The notes beneath the pieces were generated by a model. That model searched no databases, was not told the DNA's origin, and was given only the letters and a program-made list of their open reading frames with translations. The translations under genes and the position numbers were made by a program. A stretch of 64,000 nucleotides of DNA, taken from positions 62,001 through 126,000 of the forward strand of contig NZ_JAAGLV010000010.1 in assembly GCF_010548305.1 (NCBI RefSeq). Reading direction: 5' to 3'. This DNA is from Streptomyces sp. SID13031. GTDB taxonomy: Bacteria > Actinomycetota > Actinomycetes > Propionibacteriales > Kribbellaceae. Below are positions 54,963 to 63,999 of the stretch, piece by piece. Position 1 is the first letter of the stretch; each line of letters begins with the position of its first letter.

Positions 54963-56035
54963 TGGAGATCTACGGGATCGACCACGTGGAGATGTACGTG
55001 GGCGACGCCAAGCAGGCGGCGTTCTACCTGGCGCACGCCTTCGGTCTGCAGATACACGGTCAAGGAGGACCGGAGACGGGCCTGGCCGACCAGCGTTCGC
55101 TGCTGCTGCGGGAGAGCGCCGTACAGATCGTGTTGACCTCGGGGCTGGCCGCCACCCACCCCGCCGCCGAGTATGTCCAGCGCCACGGTGACGGTGTCGC
55201 CGTGGTGGGAATCGAGGTGGACAACGCCGCGGTCGCCTACACCGAACTGCTGGCCCGCGGCGCCGTTTCGGTGACCGAGCCGGTGACTTACACCGACGAG
55301 CTGGAGACCACCGTGGTGATCGCGGAGGTGGCCGGTTTCGGCGACGTGATCCACCGGCTGGTCGAGCGGCACGGACCGCGGCGGGAGTTCCTGCCCGGTG
55401 CCATCCAGATCACCGAGCCCTCGAAGGGCCCCGACGAGAAGCTGTTCAGCGAGATCGACCACCTGGCGATCTGCGTGCCGTCCGGCCAGCTGAAGCCGAC
55501 GGTGGAGTTCTACGAGAACGTCTTCGGGTTCCTGCCGATCTTCGACGAGTACATCGAGGTAGCCGGTCAGGGAATGGAGTCGACCGTCGTCCAGAGCCCG
55601 TCGAAGCACGTCACCTTCACGCTGATCGAGCCCGACCCGAACCGGCGGCCGGGCCAGATCAACGACTTCCTCACCTGGCACGCGGGCGCCGGAGTTCAGC
55701 ACATCGCCTTGCGGACCAGCGACATCGTCGAGGCGGTCGGCACCCTCAAGGAGCGCGGCGTCAACTTCCTCGCCTCGCCGTCGGCGTACTACAAGGCGCT
55801 GCCGGGCCGGGTCGGCGACGTGGAGACACCGCTCGAGGACCTGGAGAAGCTCGGCATCCTGGTCGACAAGGACCACTGGGGCCAGTTGCTGCAGATCTTC
55901 ACCGAGTCGATGCACGTCCGCCGGACGCTGTTCCTGGAGATCATCGAGCGGCGCGGCGCGATGACGTTCGGCAGCGGCAACATCAAGGCCCTGTACGAGG
56001 CCAAGGAGCGCGAGCTGCAAGGGGTCGAGGTATGA
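54962..56035 (+). CDS. 4-hydroxymandelate synthase / HPPD family dioxygenase
   Basis: 357 residues (ATG at 54962; a GTG one codon earlier is possible). It is a two-domain vicinal-oxygen-chelate enzyme. Iron ligands are H167 (IDHLAI), H247 (VQHIAL) and E326 (LFLEIIE). The segment MESTVVQSPSKHVTFTLIEP and the C-terminal RRGAMTFGSGNIKALYEA resemble the hydroxymandelate synthases of glycopeptide clusters more than housekeeping HPPD, so I favour 4-hydroxyphenylpyruvate to 4-hydroxymandelate, but homogentisate formation is not excluded. The location in a biosynthetic operon supports a specialised role. Confidence 0.88.
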   Translation: MEIYGIDHVEMYVGDAKQAAFYLAHAFGLQIHGQGGPETGLADQRSLLLRESAVQIVLTSGLAATHPAAEYVQRHGDGVAVVGIEVDNAAVAYTELLARGAVSVTEPVTYTDELETTVVIAEVAGFGDVIHRLVERHGPRREFLPGAIQITEPSKGPDEKLFSEIDHLAICVPSGQLKPTVEFYENVFGFLPIFDEYIEVAGQGMESTVVQSPSKHVTFTLIEPDPNRRPGQINDFLTWHAGAGVQHIALRTSDIVEAVGTLKERGVNFLASPSAYYKALPGRVGDVETPLEDLEKLGILVDKDHWGQLLQIFTESMHVRRTLFLEIIERRGAMTFGSGNIKALYEAKERELQGVEV

Positions 56036-56940
56036 GGGCGCTCGAGTTCATCCTGTCGGCCGACGAGATCGACCTGCTGCCGTCGGACGAGGACGTCGCG
56101 TTCTACCAGGAGCACGGCTGGTACCTGTCGAAGAAGCTGCTCACCGACGACGAGACCGACGAGCTGGTCAACGCGAGCGAGCGGTACTACGCCGGTGAAC
56201 GCGATCGGGAGCTGCCGGTCGCGCCGCCCAAGCTCGCCTACTGGGACCCGTCCAAGGGCGACGTCCAGCGGCACAACGACTACGTGCACTACGAGCACGA
56301 CGGGCTCGCGAAGATCCTGGGCAAGCCGCTGATCGGCGCGGTCGCGGCCCGGCTCGCGCAGGTCGAGGAGATCCGGATCTTCCAGTCCACCTTGATCTAC
56401 AAGCCACCGATCAAGGGTGAGCCGTCGAACATCGTGCCCTGGCACTTCGACAAGCACTACTGGTCCTCCTCGTCGTCGGACCGGATGCTGACCGCGTTCA
56501 TCCCGTTCCACGACTGCCCGCCCGAGATGGGCACGATCACGATGGTCGACGGCAGCCACCGGTGGAAGGAGATCGGCTCGAACGACACCGTCGTGCGGCA
56601 CTTCGCCGACCGGGACAAGTCGCAGCTCGACCAGATGCTGATCGAGAACGCCGAGTTCAACGGCGTCGAGGTGGTCAAGCTGCCGATCACCATCCCGCGC
56701 GGCCAGATGAACTTCCACCACTGCCGGACGTACCACGGCAGCGGTGCGAACGTCAGCGACCGCCCCCGCCGGGCGATCTCGCTGCACCTGCAGGACGGCG
56801 GCAACTCCTACCGGGAGTTCCCGCTCTCCGACGGCACCCTCGCGGCGTACAACCACGACGCGCTGGTCCGCCGGACCCCGGACGGCACGCCTGACTACGC
56901 CGACCCGGATTTCTGCCCCACTCTCTGGGCCGACCGCTAA
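56032..56940 (+). CDS. Phytanoyl-CoA dioxygenase family (PhyH) oxygenase
   Basis: 302 residues, Fe(II)/2-oxoglutarate type. The facial triad is H138 and D140 (PWHFDKHYW) with the distal H235 ([11 protein letters not shown]), and R244 or R246 may bind 2-oxoglutarate. It would hydroxylate or desaturate an acyl, amino-acid or carrier-bound intermediate. ATGA overlap with the preceding dioxygenase. Confidence 0.9.
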   Translation: MRALEFILSADEIDLLPSDEDVAFYQEHGWYLSKKLLTDDETDELVNASERYYAGERDRELPVAPPKLAYWDPSKGDVQRHNDYVHYEHDGLAKILGKPLIGAVAARLAQVEEIRIFQSTLIYKPPIKGEPSNIVPWHFDKHYWSSSSSDRMLTAFIPFHDCPPEMGTITMVDGSHRWKEIGSNDTVVRHFADRDKSQLDQMLIENAEFNGVEVVKLPITIPRGQMNFHHCRTYHGSGANVSDRPRRAISLHLQDGGNSYREFPLSDGTLAAYNHDALVRRTPDGTPDYADPDFCPTLWADR

Positions 56941-56956
56941 ACCAAGGAGAAGGAAC

Positions 56957-57757
56957 ATGTCACGTTACGACTGGGGTCAGACCCACCCGGGCATCGAGCA
57001 GCTGGAGAAGGCCGTCTCCGAGGCCCGCGACAAGGTCGTCCAGCACCCGCTCTACGCCAACCTGGACACGCACGAGTCACTCGTCACCTTCATGGAGCAC
57101 CACGTCTTCGCCGTCTGGGACTTCATGTCGCTGCTCAAGTCGCTGCAGCGCGAGCTGACCTGCGTCACGGTGCCGTGGATCCCGACCGAGCACCGCAGCA
57201 GCCGCCGGCTGATCAACGACATCGTGATGGTCGAGGAGAGCGACGAGCTGGGCGGCGAGGACGGCAAGCCGGCCTTCATCAGCCACTTCGAGCTGTACGT
57301 CGACGGCATGCACGAGGCCGGCGCGGACACCAGCTCGATCGACAAGCTGATCAGCCTGCTGCGCGACGGCGCCCCCGTGGTCGAGTCGCTCGCGGCGGCC
57401 GGCGTACCGCAGGTGTCGATCGACTTCGCCGGTACCACCTGGGGCATCATCGAGAACGCGCCGGTGCACTGCCAGGCGGCCGCGTTCGCGTTCGGCCGGG
57501 AAGACCTGATCCCGGACATGTTCACCCAGGTCGTCGCGGTGAACGAGCGCTCCAACAAGCTCAACACCTTCGTCGACTATCTGGAACGCCACATCGAGGT
57601 GGACGGCGAGTTCCACACCCCGATGGCGATGCAGATGGTCGCCGACCTGTGCGGTGACGACCAGGCCAAGTGGGACGCCTGCGCGGACACCATCAACACC
57701 GCACTCGCCGCCCGCGCCCGGCTGTGGGACGGCATCCTCGCCGCGATCAAAGGCTGA
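56957..57757 (+). CDS. DUF3050 family protein
   Basis: 266 residues from the ATG at 56957 (AAGGAGAAGGA upstream). [20 protein letters not shown] (about 45-64), VEESDE (about 92-97) and [15 protein letters not shown] (about 108-122) are the family hallmarks. The conserved Glu and His residues in mainly helical surroundings suggest a haem-oxygenase-like fold, possibly a di-iron oxygenase, but I cannot confirm this. In the cluster it follows the PhyH gene and may act in the same oxidative step. Confidence 0.85.
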   Translation: MSRYDWGQTHPGIEQLEKAVSEARDKVVQHPLYANLDTHESLVTFMEHHVFAVWDFMSLLKSLQRELTCVTVPWIPTEHRSSRRLINDIVMVEESDELGGEDGKPAFISHFELYVDGMHEAGADTSSIDKLISLLRDGAPVVESLAAAGVPQVSIDFAGTTWGIIENAPVHCQAAAFAFGREDLIPDMFTQVVAVNERSNKLNTFVDYLERHIEVDGEFHTPMAMQMVADLCGDDQAKWDACADTINTALAARARLWDGILAAIKG

Positions 57758-57767
57758 GGACTGACTG

Positions 57768-58718
57768 ATGACCACCATCGATCTCTACCGGACCGTGCGG
57801 CTGATCCGCCGCTTCGAGGAGCGTGCGATCGAGTTCGTCCGGTCCGGCGAGATCGTCGGCGGTATTCACCCGTACGTCGGTCAGGAGGCGATCGCGGCCG
57901 GAGTGTGCGCCGCCTTGCGCGCCGACGACCTGATCACCAGCACGCATCGCGGACACGGTCACGTGCTGGCCAAGGGGGTGAACCCGGCCCGGATGTTCGC
58001 CGAGCTGATGGGCCGGGAGTCGGGGCTGAACAAGGGCCGCGGCGGTTCGATGCACGCGGCCGACTTCGGGCTGGGCATCCTGGGCGCGAACGCCATCGTC
58101 GGGGCGGCCGGATCGATCGCCACCGGCGCGGCCTGGGCTCAGCGCCGGCTGGGCAAGTCGACCGTCGCGGTCACCTTCTTCGGTGACGGCGCGGTCAACG
58201 AGGGGATGTTGCTGGAGGCATTCAATCTGGCCGCGCTCTGGAACGTGCCGGTGCTGTTCGTCTGCGAGAACAACGGCTACGCCACCACGATGCCGGTGGC
58301 GTCCGCGGTCGCGGGCAGCATCACCGGCCGGGCGAAGGCGTTCGGCATCCCGGCCTTCACGATCGACGGCCAGGATCCCGAGAAGGTGCTGGCAGCAACG
58401 ACGGCAGCCGTCGAACGGGCCCGCGCCGGTAAGGGGCCGACCTTTCTCGAGTGCCTGACCTACCGGTTCGACGCGCACCACACCTTCGAGCACCGGACCC
58501 GGCTCACCTACCGCTCGGCGGAGGAGCTCGCTGCCGGGTGGTCGCGGGATCCGGTGGAGATCCAGGGGGCACGGCTGTCTGTTGACGACCGGGCTGCCGT
58601 CGACTTCGAGATCGAGTCACTGCTCGACGCGGCGGCCGGGATCGCGCTGGGGAGCGCTCATCCCGATCCCGACGCCGCCTTGCAATACCTCTACGCGTCG
58701 CCGGAGGTGTTCAGCTGA
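57768..58718 (+). CDS. Thiamine-diphosphate dehydrogenase E1 alpha subunit
   Basis: 316 residues, slightly short for the family. The ThDP motif GDG (139-141) to NN (168-169) is complete, and STHRGHGHVLAKG (about 58-70) and RGGSMH are conserved. It pairs with the beta subunit of the next gene to decarboxylate a 2-oxo acid. Similar free E1 pairs occur in phenylglycine pathways (PglB/PglC), acting on an aryl-pyruvate. One-base overlap with the beta gene. Confidence 0.94.
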   Translation: MTTIDLYRTVRLIRRFEERAIEFVRSGEIVGGIHPYVGQEAIAAGVCAALRADDLITSTHRGHGHVLAKGVNPARMFAELMGRESGLNKGRGGSMHAADFGLGILGANAIVGAAGSIATGAAWAQRRLGKSTVAVTFFGDGAVNEGMLLEAFNLAALWNVPVLFVCENNGYATTMPVASAVAGSITGRAKAFGIPAFTIDGQDPEKVLAATTAAVERARAGKGPTFLECLTYRFDAHHTFEHRTRLTYRSAEELAAGWSRDPVEIQGARLSVDDRAAVDFEIESLLDAAAGIALGSAHPDPDAALQYLYASPEVFS

Positions 58719-59695
58719 TGCCCAAACTCTCCTATTTGAAGGCTCTCAACCGGGCGCTGGGGGACGAGCTAGAGGCCGACGAGCGGGTGTTCCTGCTCGG
58801 TGAGGACGTCCGGGTCGCGGCCTCGAACCTGACCGCCGGGTTGTTCAGCCGGTTCGGTCCGGAGCGGGTGCTCGACACCCCGTTGTCCGAACAGGCATTC
58901 ACCAACTTCGCGACCGGCGCGGCGCTGGCCGGGCTGCGGCCGGTGATCGAGTTCCAGATCCCGTCGCTGCTCTTCCTCGTCTTCGAGCAGATCGCGAACC
59001 AGGCGCACAAGATGTCACTGATGTCCGGGGGACAGTGCAAGGTTCCGGTCACGTACGTCGTACCGGGGTCGGGATCGCGGACCGGGTGGGCCGGGCAGCA
59101 CTCCGACCACCCCTACAGTCTTTTCGCGCACGTCGGGGTGAAGACGGTGGTACCGGCGACTCCGGCGGATGCCTATGGGTTGTTGCTGTCGGCAATCCGG
59201 GATGACGATCCGGTGGTGTTGTTCGCGCCGGCGGGTGCGCTCGGGTTCCGGGAAGATGTCGACTTCTCGACCTTGGCGCCGGTACCACTCGGGGTCGGCC
59301 GGATCGCGCGGGCCGGATCCGATGTCACGGTCGTTGCTCTGGGCCACCTGGTCGCCGATGCCCTGGCGGTGGCCGACGAGCTGGCCGGTGAGGCGTCGAT
59401 CGAGGTGTTCGATCCGCGCACGGTCTATCCGCTGGACGTCGCCGGACTCGCCGCGTCGGTGGCACGGACCGGGCGGTTGGTGGTGATCGACGACTCGAAT
59501 CGGACCAGCGGGTTCGGCGCCGAAGTACTGGCGGTGGCTGCTGAGCGGTTCGACCTGGTCGCGCCGCCGCGGCGGGTGACCCGGCCGGATGGAGCTGTGC
59601 TGCCGTTCGCGCTGGCGCTCGATCGGGCCGTCCAGCCGGGACGGGACGACCTGGTCGCGGCGATCCGCGGCGTGTTGAAGGGGGAGAAGAAGTGA
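58718..59695 (+). CDS. Thiamine-diphosphate dehydrogenase E1 beta subunit
   Basis: 325 residues. LGEDVRVAASNLTAGLFSRFGPERVLDTPLSEQAF (about 27-61) and the HSDHPYSLFAHVGVKTVVPATP segment match transketolase-like E1 beta subunits; the C-terminal domain with IEVFDPRTVYPLD is complete. No lipoyl E2 or E3 gene is in the window, so the acyl group may be passed to CoA by an E2 elsewhere, or to another acceptor. GTGA overlap with the next gene. Confidence 0.94.
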   Translation: MPKLSYLKALNRALGDELEADERVFLLGEDVRVAASNLTAGLFSRFGPERVLDTPLSEQAFTNFATGAALAGLRPVIEFQIPSLLFLVFEQIANQAHKMSLMSGGQCKVPVTYVVPGSGSRTGWAGQHSDHPYSLFAHVGVKTVVPATPADAYGLLLSAIRDDDPVVLFAPAGALGFREDVDFSTLAPVPLGVGRIARAGSDVTVVALGHLVADALAVADELAGEASIEVFDPRTVYPLDVAGLAASVARTGRLVVIDDSNRTSGFGAEVLAVAAERFDLVAPPRRVTRPDGAVLPFALALDRAVQPGRDDLVAAIRGVLKGEKK

Positions 59696-61038
59696 CCACC
59701 AGACCATCCGCGGCAGAGCTCTGGCCGGAGCTGCCGGAGCAGGTCCGCGAGAAGTTCCTTGCCTATGGCCACAAGTATTGGCAGCAGGTCTACGACGACG
59801 TCTCGCTGCAGAACCAGAACTGGATCCCGCTCCGCTCGCCGGTCACGACCCACGCCGGGTTCGCCGAGATGAACCGCATCACGCAGCGGGTCGCGCAACT
59901 CGTGCTCGACGCCTGCCGCCGGCGGGCGCGGACGGCGGGTGAGCTGCGCGCGGTACTGGAGGTTCCGGACGACCGGATCCAGCTGCTGGACGACAGCGAG
60001 CCGTTGACCGGGCGGCTGATCAACGCGATCCGCTCCGACCTGCTGATCGAACGCGGTGTGCCGCGGATGGTGGAGTGCAACGTCGAGAGCGCGCTGGGCG
60101 GAGTACTGGATGCCGATGGCGTGATCAAGCGCTGGATGGACGTCTATCGCGAGGAGCCGGTGCTCACCGCGATGGGGGCCGCCGCGCCACCGTCAGCGGT
60201 CGACGGGCGGTTCGACGCGATCCGTGCGGATGTCGGACCGGGGAAGACGACCGGGATGATCTATGCCGCCGGCGGTGGCTATCCGCACGCCGACGACGCG
60301 GAGTACATGATCAACCGGCTGCGCCCCTTCGCCGACCGCGGGCGCGAGCTGGGCGTCGACCTGCTCGTCTACCCACTCGAGTGGATCGTGCAGGACGCTG
60401 ACGGCAAGCTGTTGGCCGGGGACCGGACGCTCGACGCCGTCTGGCGGATGTTCGTCCCGACGTACGACGGCGCATCTGCAGGAATGGCCGCGCTCCGGGC
60501 GGCGAACGAGGCGGGGACGTTCCGGATGTTCCTGCCGTCGGCCGTCTGGCTGCTGAGCAACAAGACGATCTTCGCCTGGTTGTGGGACGACCTCGACCAG
60601 CTTCCGGCCGAGGACGCGGAGATCGTCCGGGCGCACATCCCGCGGACCTGGCTCTACGGACCCGAGCGGCGGCAGCAGACGCTCGACGACCGCGAGCGGC
60701 TCGTGCTCAAACCGACCGACGACTACGGCGGCCACGGTGTCTTCATCGGCCCGCTCACCTCACCGGAGGACTGGCTCGCGGCGGTCGACGCCGCTGAAGG
60801 GCCGCACATCACCCAGGAGCTGATCGAGGCGGATCCGCTGACGATGCAGTTCGTCCGGCCGGACTCGGGCGAGGTGGTCGAGGCCGACGTCTCGTACTGC
60901 GTCTCGACGTACCAGTTCGACCGGGTCCCGGCCGGTGGCTTCACCCGCTTCTCGCCGCCCGGTGCCGGCGGCGTCGTCAACCTGACCCAGGGCGCGCTGA
61001 CCGCCGGCCTGTTACTCGTGAATCTGGAGGAGCACTGA
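59692..61038 (+). CDS. ATP-grasp-like ligase 1
   Basis: 448 residues, first of three tandem homologues. LVLKPTDDYGGHGVFIG (K340, G346-G347) is an ATP-grasp glycine-rich loop; PRMVECNVESALGG (about 124-137) is the counterpart of the carboxylate-substrate region in glutathionylspermidine-synthase-like enzymes, and HITQELIEADPLTMQFV follows the loop as the adenine hinge. I infer carboxylate-amine (or -thiol, -hydroxyl) ligation. It differs most from the other two and lacks their PYTFGR C-terminal motif. GTG start. Confidence 0.78.
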   Translation: MTTRPSAAELWPELPEQVREKFLAYGHKYWQQVYDDVSLQNQNWIPLRSPVTTHAGFAEMNRITQRVAQLVLDACRRRARTAGELRAVLEVPDDRIQLLDDSEPLTGRLINAIRSDLLIERGVPRMVECNVESALGGVLDADGVIKRWMDVYREEPVLTAMGAAAPPSAVDGRFDAIRADVGPGKTTGMIYAAGGGYPHADDAEYMINRLRPFADRGRELGVDLLVYPLEWIVQDADGKLLAGDRTLDAVWRMFVPTYDGASAGMAALRAANEAGTFRMFLPSAVWLLSNKTIFAWLWDDLDQLPAEDAEIVRAHIPRTWLYGPERRQQTLDDRERLVLKPTDDYGGHGVFIGPLTSPEDWLAAVDAAEGPHITQELIEADPLTMQFVRPDSGEVVEADVSYCVSTYQFDRVPAGGFTRFSPPGAGGVVNLTQGALTAGLLLVNLEEH

Positions 61039-62411
61039 TGGACTTCGACTGGCGCGGGACGTCCTTCGACTACTGGGAAGAGTTGCCACAGGCAACGAAG
61101 GACAAGGTGCTCGCGGCCGGTGCGGAGGACTGGAAGAAGGTCTTCAGCGGCGTGCTGACCTTCAACAAGTCCTGGCGCCCGCTACGGCCGGTGATGATCC
61201 ACCAGACCACGTACGACGCGCTGGCGCAGGTGATGGACCGGCTGCTCGGGTTGCTGCTGGAGACCGGGATGCGCCGGGCGCGGACGGCGGGTGAGCTGCG
61301 CAAGCTGCTCGGGACGCCGGATGGCCTGATCGAGTACCTCGACGACGATGAGGTACTCGGCGAGCAGCTGATCCAGTCGGGCCGGCCGGACATCCTGATC
61401 AGCGACGGCGTACCGAAGTTCGTCGAGTTCAACGTCGGCAGCGAGGCGGGCTGCGTCTGGGACACCGAACGCGTCTCGACCCGCTTCCTGACGATGTTCG
61501 CCGACCATGGACTGGCGACGCTCGACGGCGCTGACGGGCCGGTGAAGGTTGACGCGCCGCCGTCACCCGTCGACGGCCGCTACCAGGCGATCATCGACAC
61601 CCTCGGGCTCAAGCCGGGCGACCGGCTGACGACCGTACTGCGGACCGAAGGCGAGTATCCGGGCAGCGACAACCTGCCCGCGATCGTCCGTTCGCTCGAC
61701 CCGTTCGTCGAGCGCGGTGCGGCATTCGGGATCGACGGTGACGTCGCGCCGCTGATCTGGCTCGAGGCCGACGAGAACGGTGCCTTGGTCAACCAGGGCC
61801 GGCCGGTGGAGGCTGTGTTCCGGCTGTTCGTCTGCACGGACATGCCGCAGCTCCCGGGCCAGGCGGCGTTGAAGGCCGCGGTCGAATCGGGCCGGTCGAA
61901 GCTGTTCACGTCGTCGGCGGGCTGGCTGCTGGCCAACAAGATCATGCTGGCCTTCCTCTGGGACGACATCGAGTTGCTGGCCCCCGAGGACCAGGAGCTC
62001 GTCCGGCTGCACGTGCCGTGGAGTCGACTCATCACGGCGGAACTGCTCGACGACGCGGTTGCCCGGCAAGCGTTGCTGGTGCTGAAGCCGGCTGACGAGT
62101 ACGGCGGTGCCGGCGTACTGGTCGGGCACGAGACCGATCCGGGCGCGTGGCGGGAAGGGCTCGAGGAGGCGATCCGCCGTGGCGGCTACCTGTTGCAGGA
62201 CTACGTGCGGCCCGACCGGCTGACGATGGACTTCACCAATATCGACACCGGCGAGCACCTGCAGGTCGAGGTGCCGTACTCAGTCGGTCCGTACACGTTC
62301 GGGCGGAAGTCGTTCGGCTGCTTCCTCCGGGTCGGGTCGCACGAGCACGGCGAGGTGCTCAACCTCAAGCGCGCGATCCACGTGACCGGCCCGCTCCTGG
62401 TGACGACGTGA
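61038..62411 (+). CDS. ATP-grasp-like ligase 2
   Basis: 457 residues. LVLKPADEYGGAGVLVG is the ATP-grasp loop; VPKFVEFNVGSEAGCVW and YLLQDYVRPDRLTMDF are as in the third copy. The C-terminus has VPYSVGPYTFGRKSFGCFLRVG. High similarity to the next gene throughout points to a duplication. Its ATG shares one base with the previous stop. Confidence 0.78.
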   Translation: MDFDWRGTSFDYWEELPQATKDKVLAAGAEDWKKVFSGVLTFNKSWRPLRPVMIHQTTYDALAQVMDRLLGLLLETGMRRARTAGELRKLLGTPDGLIEYLDDDEVLGEQLIQSGRPDILISDGVPKFVEFNVGSEAGCVWDTERVSTRFLTMFADHGLATLDGADGPVKVDAPPSPVDGRYQAIIDTLGLKPGDRLTTVLRTEGEYPGSDNLPAIVRSLDPFVERGAAFGIDGDVAPLIWLEADENGALVNQGRPVEAVFRLFVCTDMPQLPGQAALKAAVESGRSKLFTSSAGWLLANKIMLAFLWDDIELLAPEDQELVRLHVPWSRLITAELLDDAVARQALLVLKPADEYGGAGVLVGHETDPGAWREGLEEAIRRGGYLLQDYVRPDRLTMDFTNIDTGEHLQVEVPYSVGPYTFGRKSFGCFLRVGSHEHGEVLNLKRAIHVTGPLLVTT

Positions 62412-63772
62412 GCGATTTCGACTGGGCCGGGCGCCCCGGATTTGATGCCTGGGGCAACTTGTCCGAGGAGGTGGAGGCGGCGGTACTGGCGGCTGGTACG
62501 GCCGGCTGGCGGGTCGTCTTCGACGAGATCGCGACCTACAACGAGACGTGGCGGCCGGTGCGGCCGGTGCTGATGAGCAAGTCCTGGCTGGACGAGCTCT
62601 ACGGGTTGAGCGATCGGATGCTGCAGCTGCTGCTGGAATGCTGCCGGCGCCGGGCCAGTACTGCGGGGGAGTTGCGCAAGTTGCTGGGGATCCCGGAAGG
62701 GCGGGTCGAGTTCCTGGACGATGCCGAGCCGCTCGGTGATCATCTGGTGATGTCGGGGCGGCCTGACATCTTGCTGACCGACGGTGTGCCGAAGTTCGTC
62801 GAGTTCAACGTCGGTAGCGATGTGGGCAGCGTCTGGGACTCCGAGAAGGTGTCGGCGCGGTTCCTGGAGCTCTTCCGTAACTCCGGGGTCTCCTCGTTGC
62901 TGCCGGTCGAGGCGCCGGCCTCGGCCGTCGACGGGCGGTACTCCGCGATTCGTGAGTCGCTCGGGCTCGCGCCGGGTGCGCGGCTGACGATGGTGTTCCG
63001 GACCGATGGCGAGTATCCGGAGTCGCATGATCCGGAGAAGCTGGTCGAGCTGCTGCAGCCGTTCGTGGATCGTGGGCGCGAGAACGGCTTCGACATGGAT
63101 GTGCAGCCGGTCGACTGGCTGTCGCTGGACGCGAACGGCGAGCTGGTCGGGCGAGGACGACGGGTCGAGGCGATCCTGCGACTGTTCGTCTGCTCCGAGA
63201 TGCCGCCGACCGTTGGGTTGCAGGCGATCAAGGATGCGCTGCAGGCCGGTACGGCGACGTTGTTCACCTCGGCGGCTTCGTGGTTGATCAGCAACAAGGT
63301 GGTCTTCGCCTGGCTCTGGGAGGACGCCGACGAGCTTCCGGCTGCTGATGCTGAGCTCGTCCGGAACCACTTGCCGCGCACGCGGTTGCTCACGCCGTCG
63401 CTGGTCTCGTCTGTGGTTGCCGAGCGGGAGCAGTTGGTGCTCAAGCCGGCTGACGAGTTCGGTGGGTCCGGTGTGGTGGTCGGCCGGGAGGCGACTCCGG
63501 CGGAGTGGCTCCAGCTGGTCGAGAGTGGTGCTGCCGAGGGGCTGCATCTGGTGCAGGACTACTCGAAGCCGGACCGGATGGTGATGGACTTCGTGCATCT
63601 GTCCAGCGGCGCGCAGGAGCGGGCGGAGGTCCCGTTCTCGATCGGGCCGTACACCTTCGGGCGGCGCGGGTCCGGGTGTTACGTGCGGATCGGGAGCCAG
63701 GGTGAGGGGGAGGTCCTCAACCTCAAGCGCAACGTGCACGTCACCGGCTCGCTGCTGCTCGGCGAGACGTGA
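62408..63772 (+). CDS. ATP-grasp-like ligase 3
   Basis: 454 residues from the GTG at 62408. LVLKPADEFGGSGVVVG is the ATP-grasp loop; VPKFVEFNVGSDVGSVW and LHLVQDYSKPDRMVMDF match copy 2, as does VPFSIGPYTFGRRGSGCYVRIG. Both its order and overlap (GTGA) place it as the last gene of the + strand operon. Three such ligases in a row would suit successive couplings of amino acids or a tripeptide-like product. Confidence 0.78.
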   Translation: MSDFDWAGRPGFDAWGNLSEEVEAAVLAAGTAGWRVVFDEIATYNETWRPVRPVLMSKSWLDELYGLSDRMLQLLLECCRRRASTAGELRKLLGIPEGRVEFLDDAEPLGDHLVMSGRPDILLTDGVPKFVEFNVGSDVGSVWDSEKVSARFLELFRNSGVSSLLPVEAPASAVDGRYSAIRESLGLAPGARLTMVFRTDGEYPESHDPEKLVELLQPFVDRGRENGFDMDVQPVDWLSLDANGELVGRGRRVEAILRLFVCSEMPPTVGLQAIKDALQAGTATLFTSAASWLISNKVVFAWLWEDADELPAADAELVRNHLPRTRLLTPSLVSSVVAEREQLVLKPADEFGGSGVVVGREATPAEWLQLVESGAAEGLHLVQDYSKPDRMVMDFVHLSSGAQERAEVPFSIGPYTFGRRGSGCYVRIGSQGEGEVLNLKRNVHVTGSLLLGET

Positions 63773-63774
63773 TG

Positions 63775-63999
63775 CTAGACGACGTACTCCAGCACGCGCG
63801 GGCCGGCCGTGGGTTGGTGGATGGCCTTGCGGGTCAAGCCTGCGGCCGCTGCGGCGTCGTCGTACTCGGCGAGGGTGCGCTCCCGGCCGTGCCCGAGCAC
63901 CAGCATCAACAGATCCATCGCGGCGAAGACGGCCGGCACTGCGTCGGATGCTTCCATGACGAGGATGGAGCCGCCGGCGGTGAGCGCCTTCCTGCACTT
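63775..63999 (-). CDS. O-methyltransferase, C-terminal part only
   Basis: A frame open from the right edge (63999) to the stop at 63775, 74 codons, on the minus strand. The sequence LTAGGSILVMEASDAVPAVF, then MDLLMLVLGHGRERTLAEYDDA and AAGLTRKAIHQ, matches the C-terminus of class II (SAM-dependent) O-methyltransferases acting on aromatic hydroxyls. The body of the gene is outside the window. It is convergent with ATP-grasp gene 3 (2 bp apart) and probably belongs to the cluster. Confidence 0.8.
   Translation of the reverse strand, partial: KCRKALTAGGSILVMEASDAVPAVFAAMDLLMLVLGHGRERTLAEYDDAAAAAGLTRKAIHQPTAGPRVLEYVV

Noticed and set aside
62201-63997. A 598-codon minus-strand frame over the ATP-grasp genes.
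   Set aside because: Antisense shadow. The minus-strand O-methyltransferase end at 63775-63999 uses a different frame and shows real motifs.
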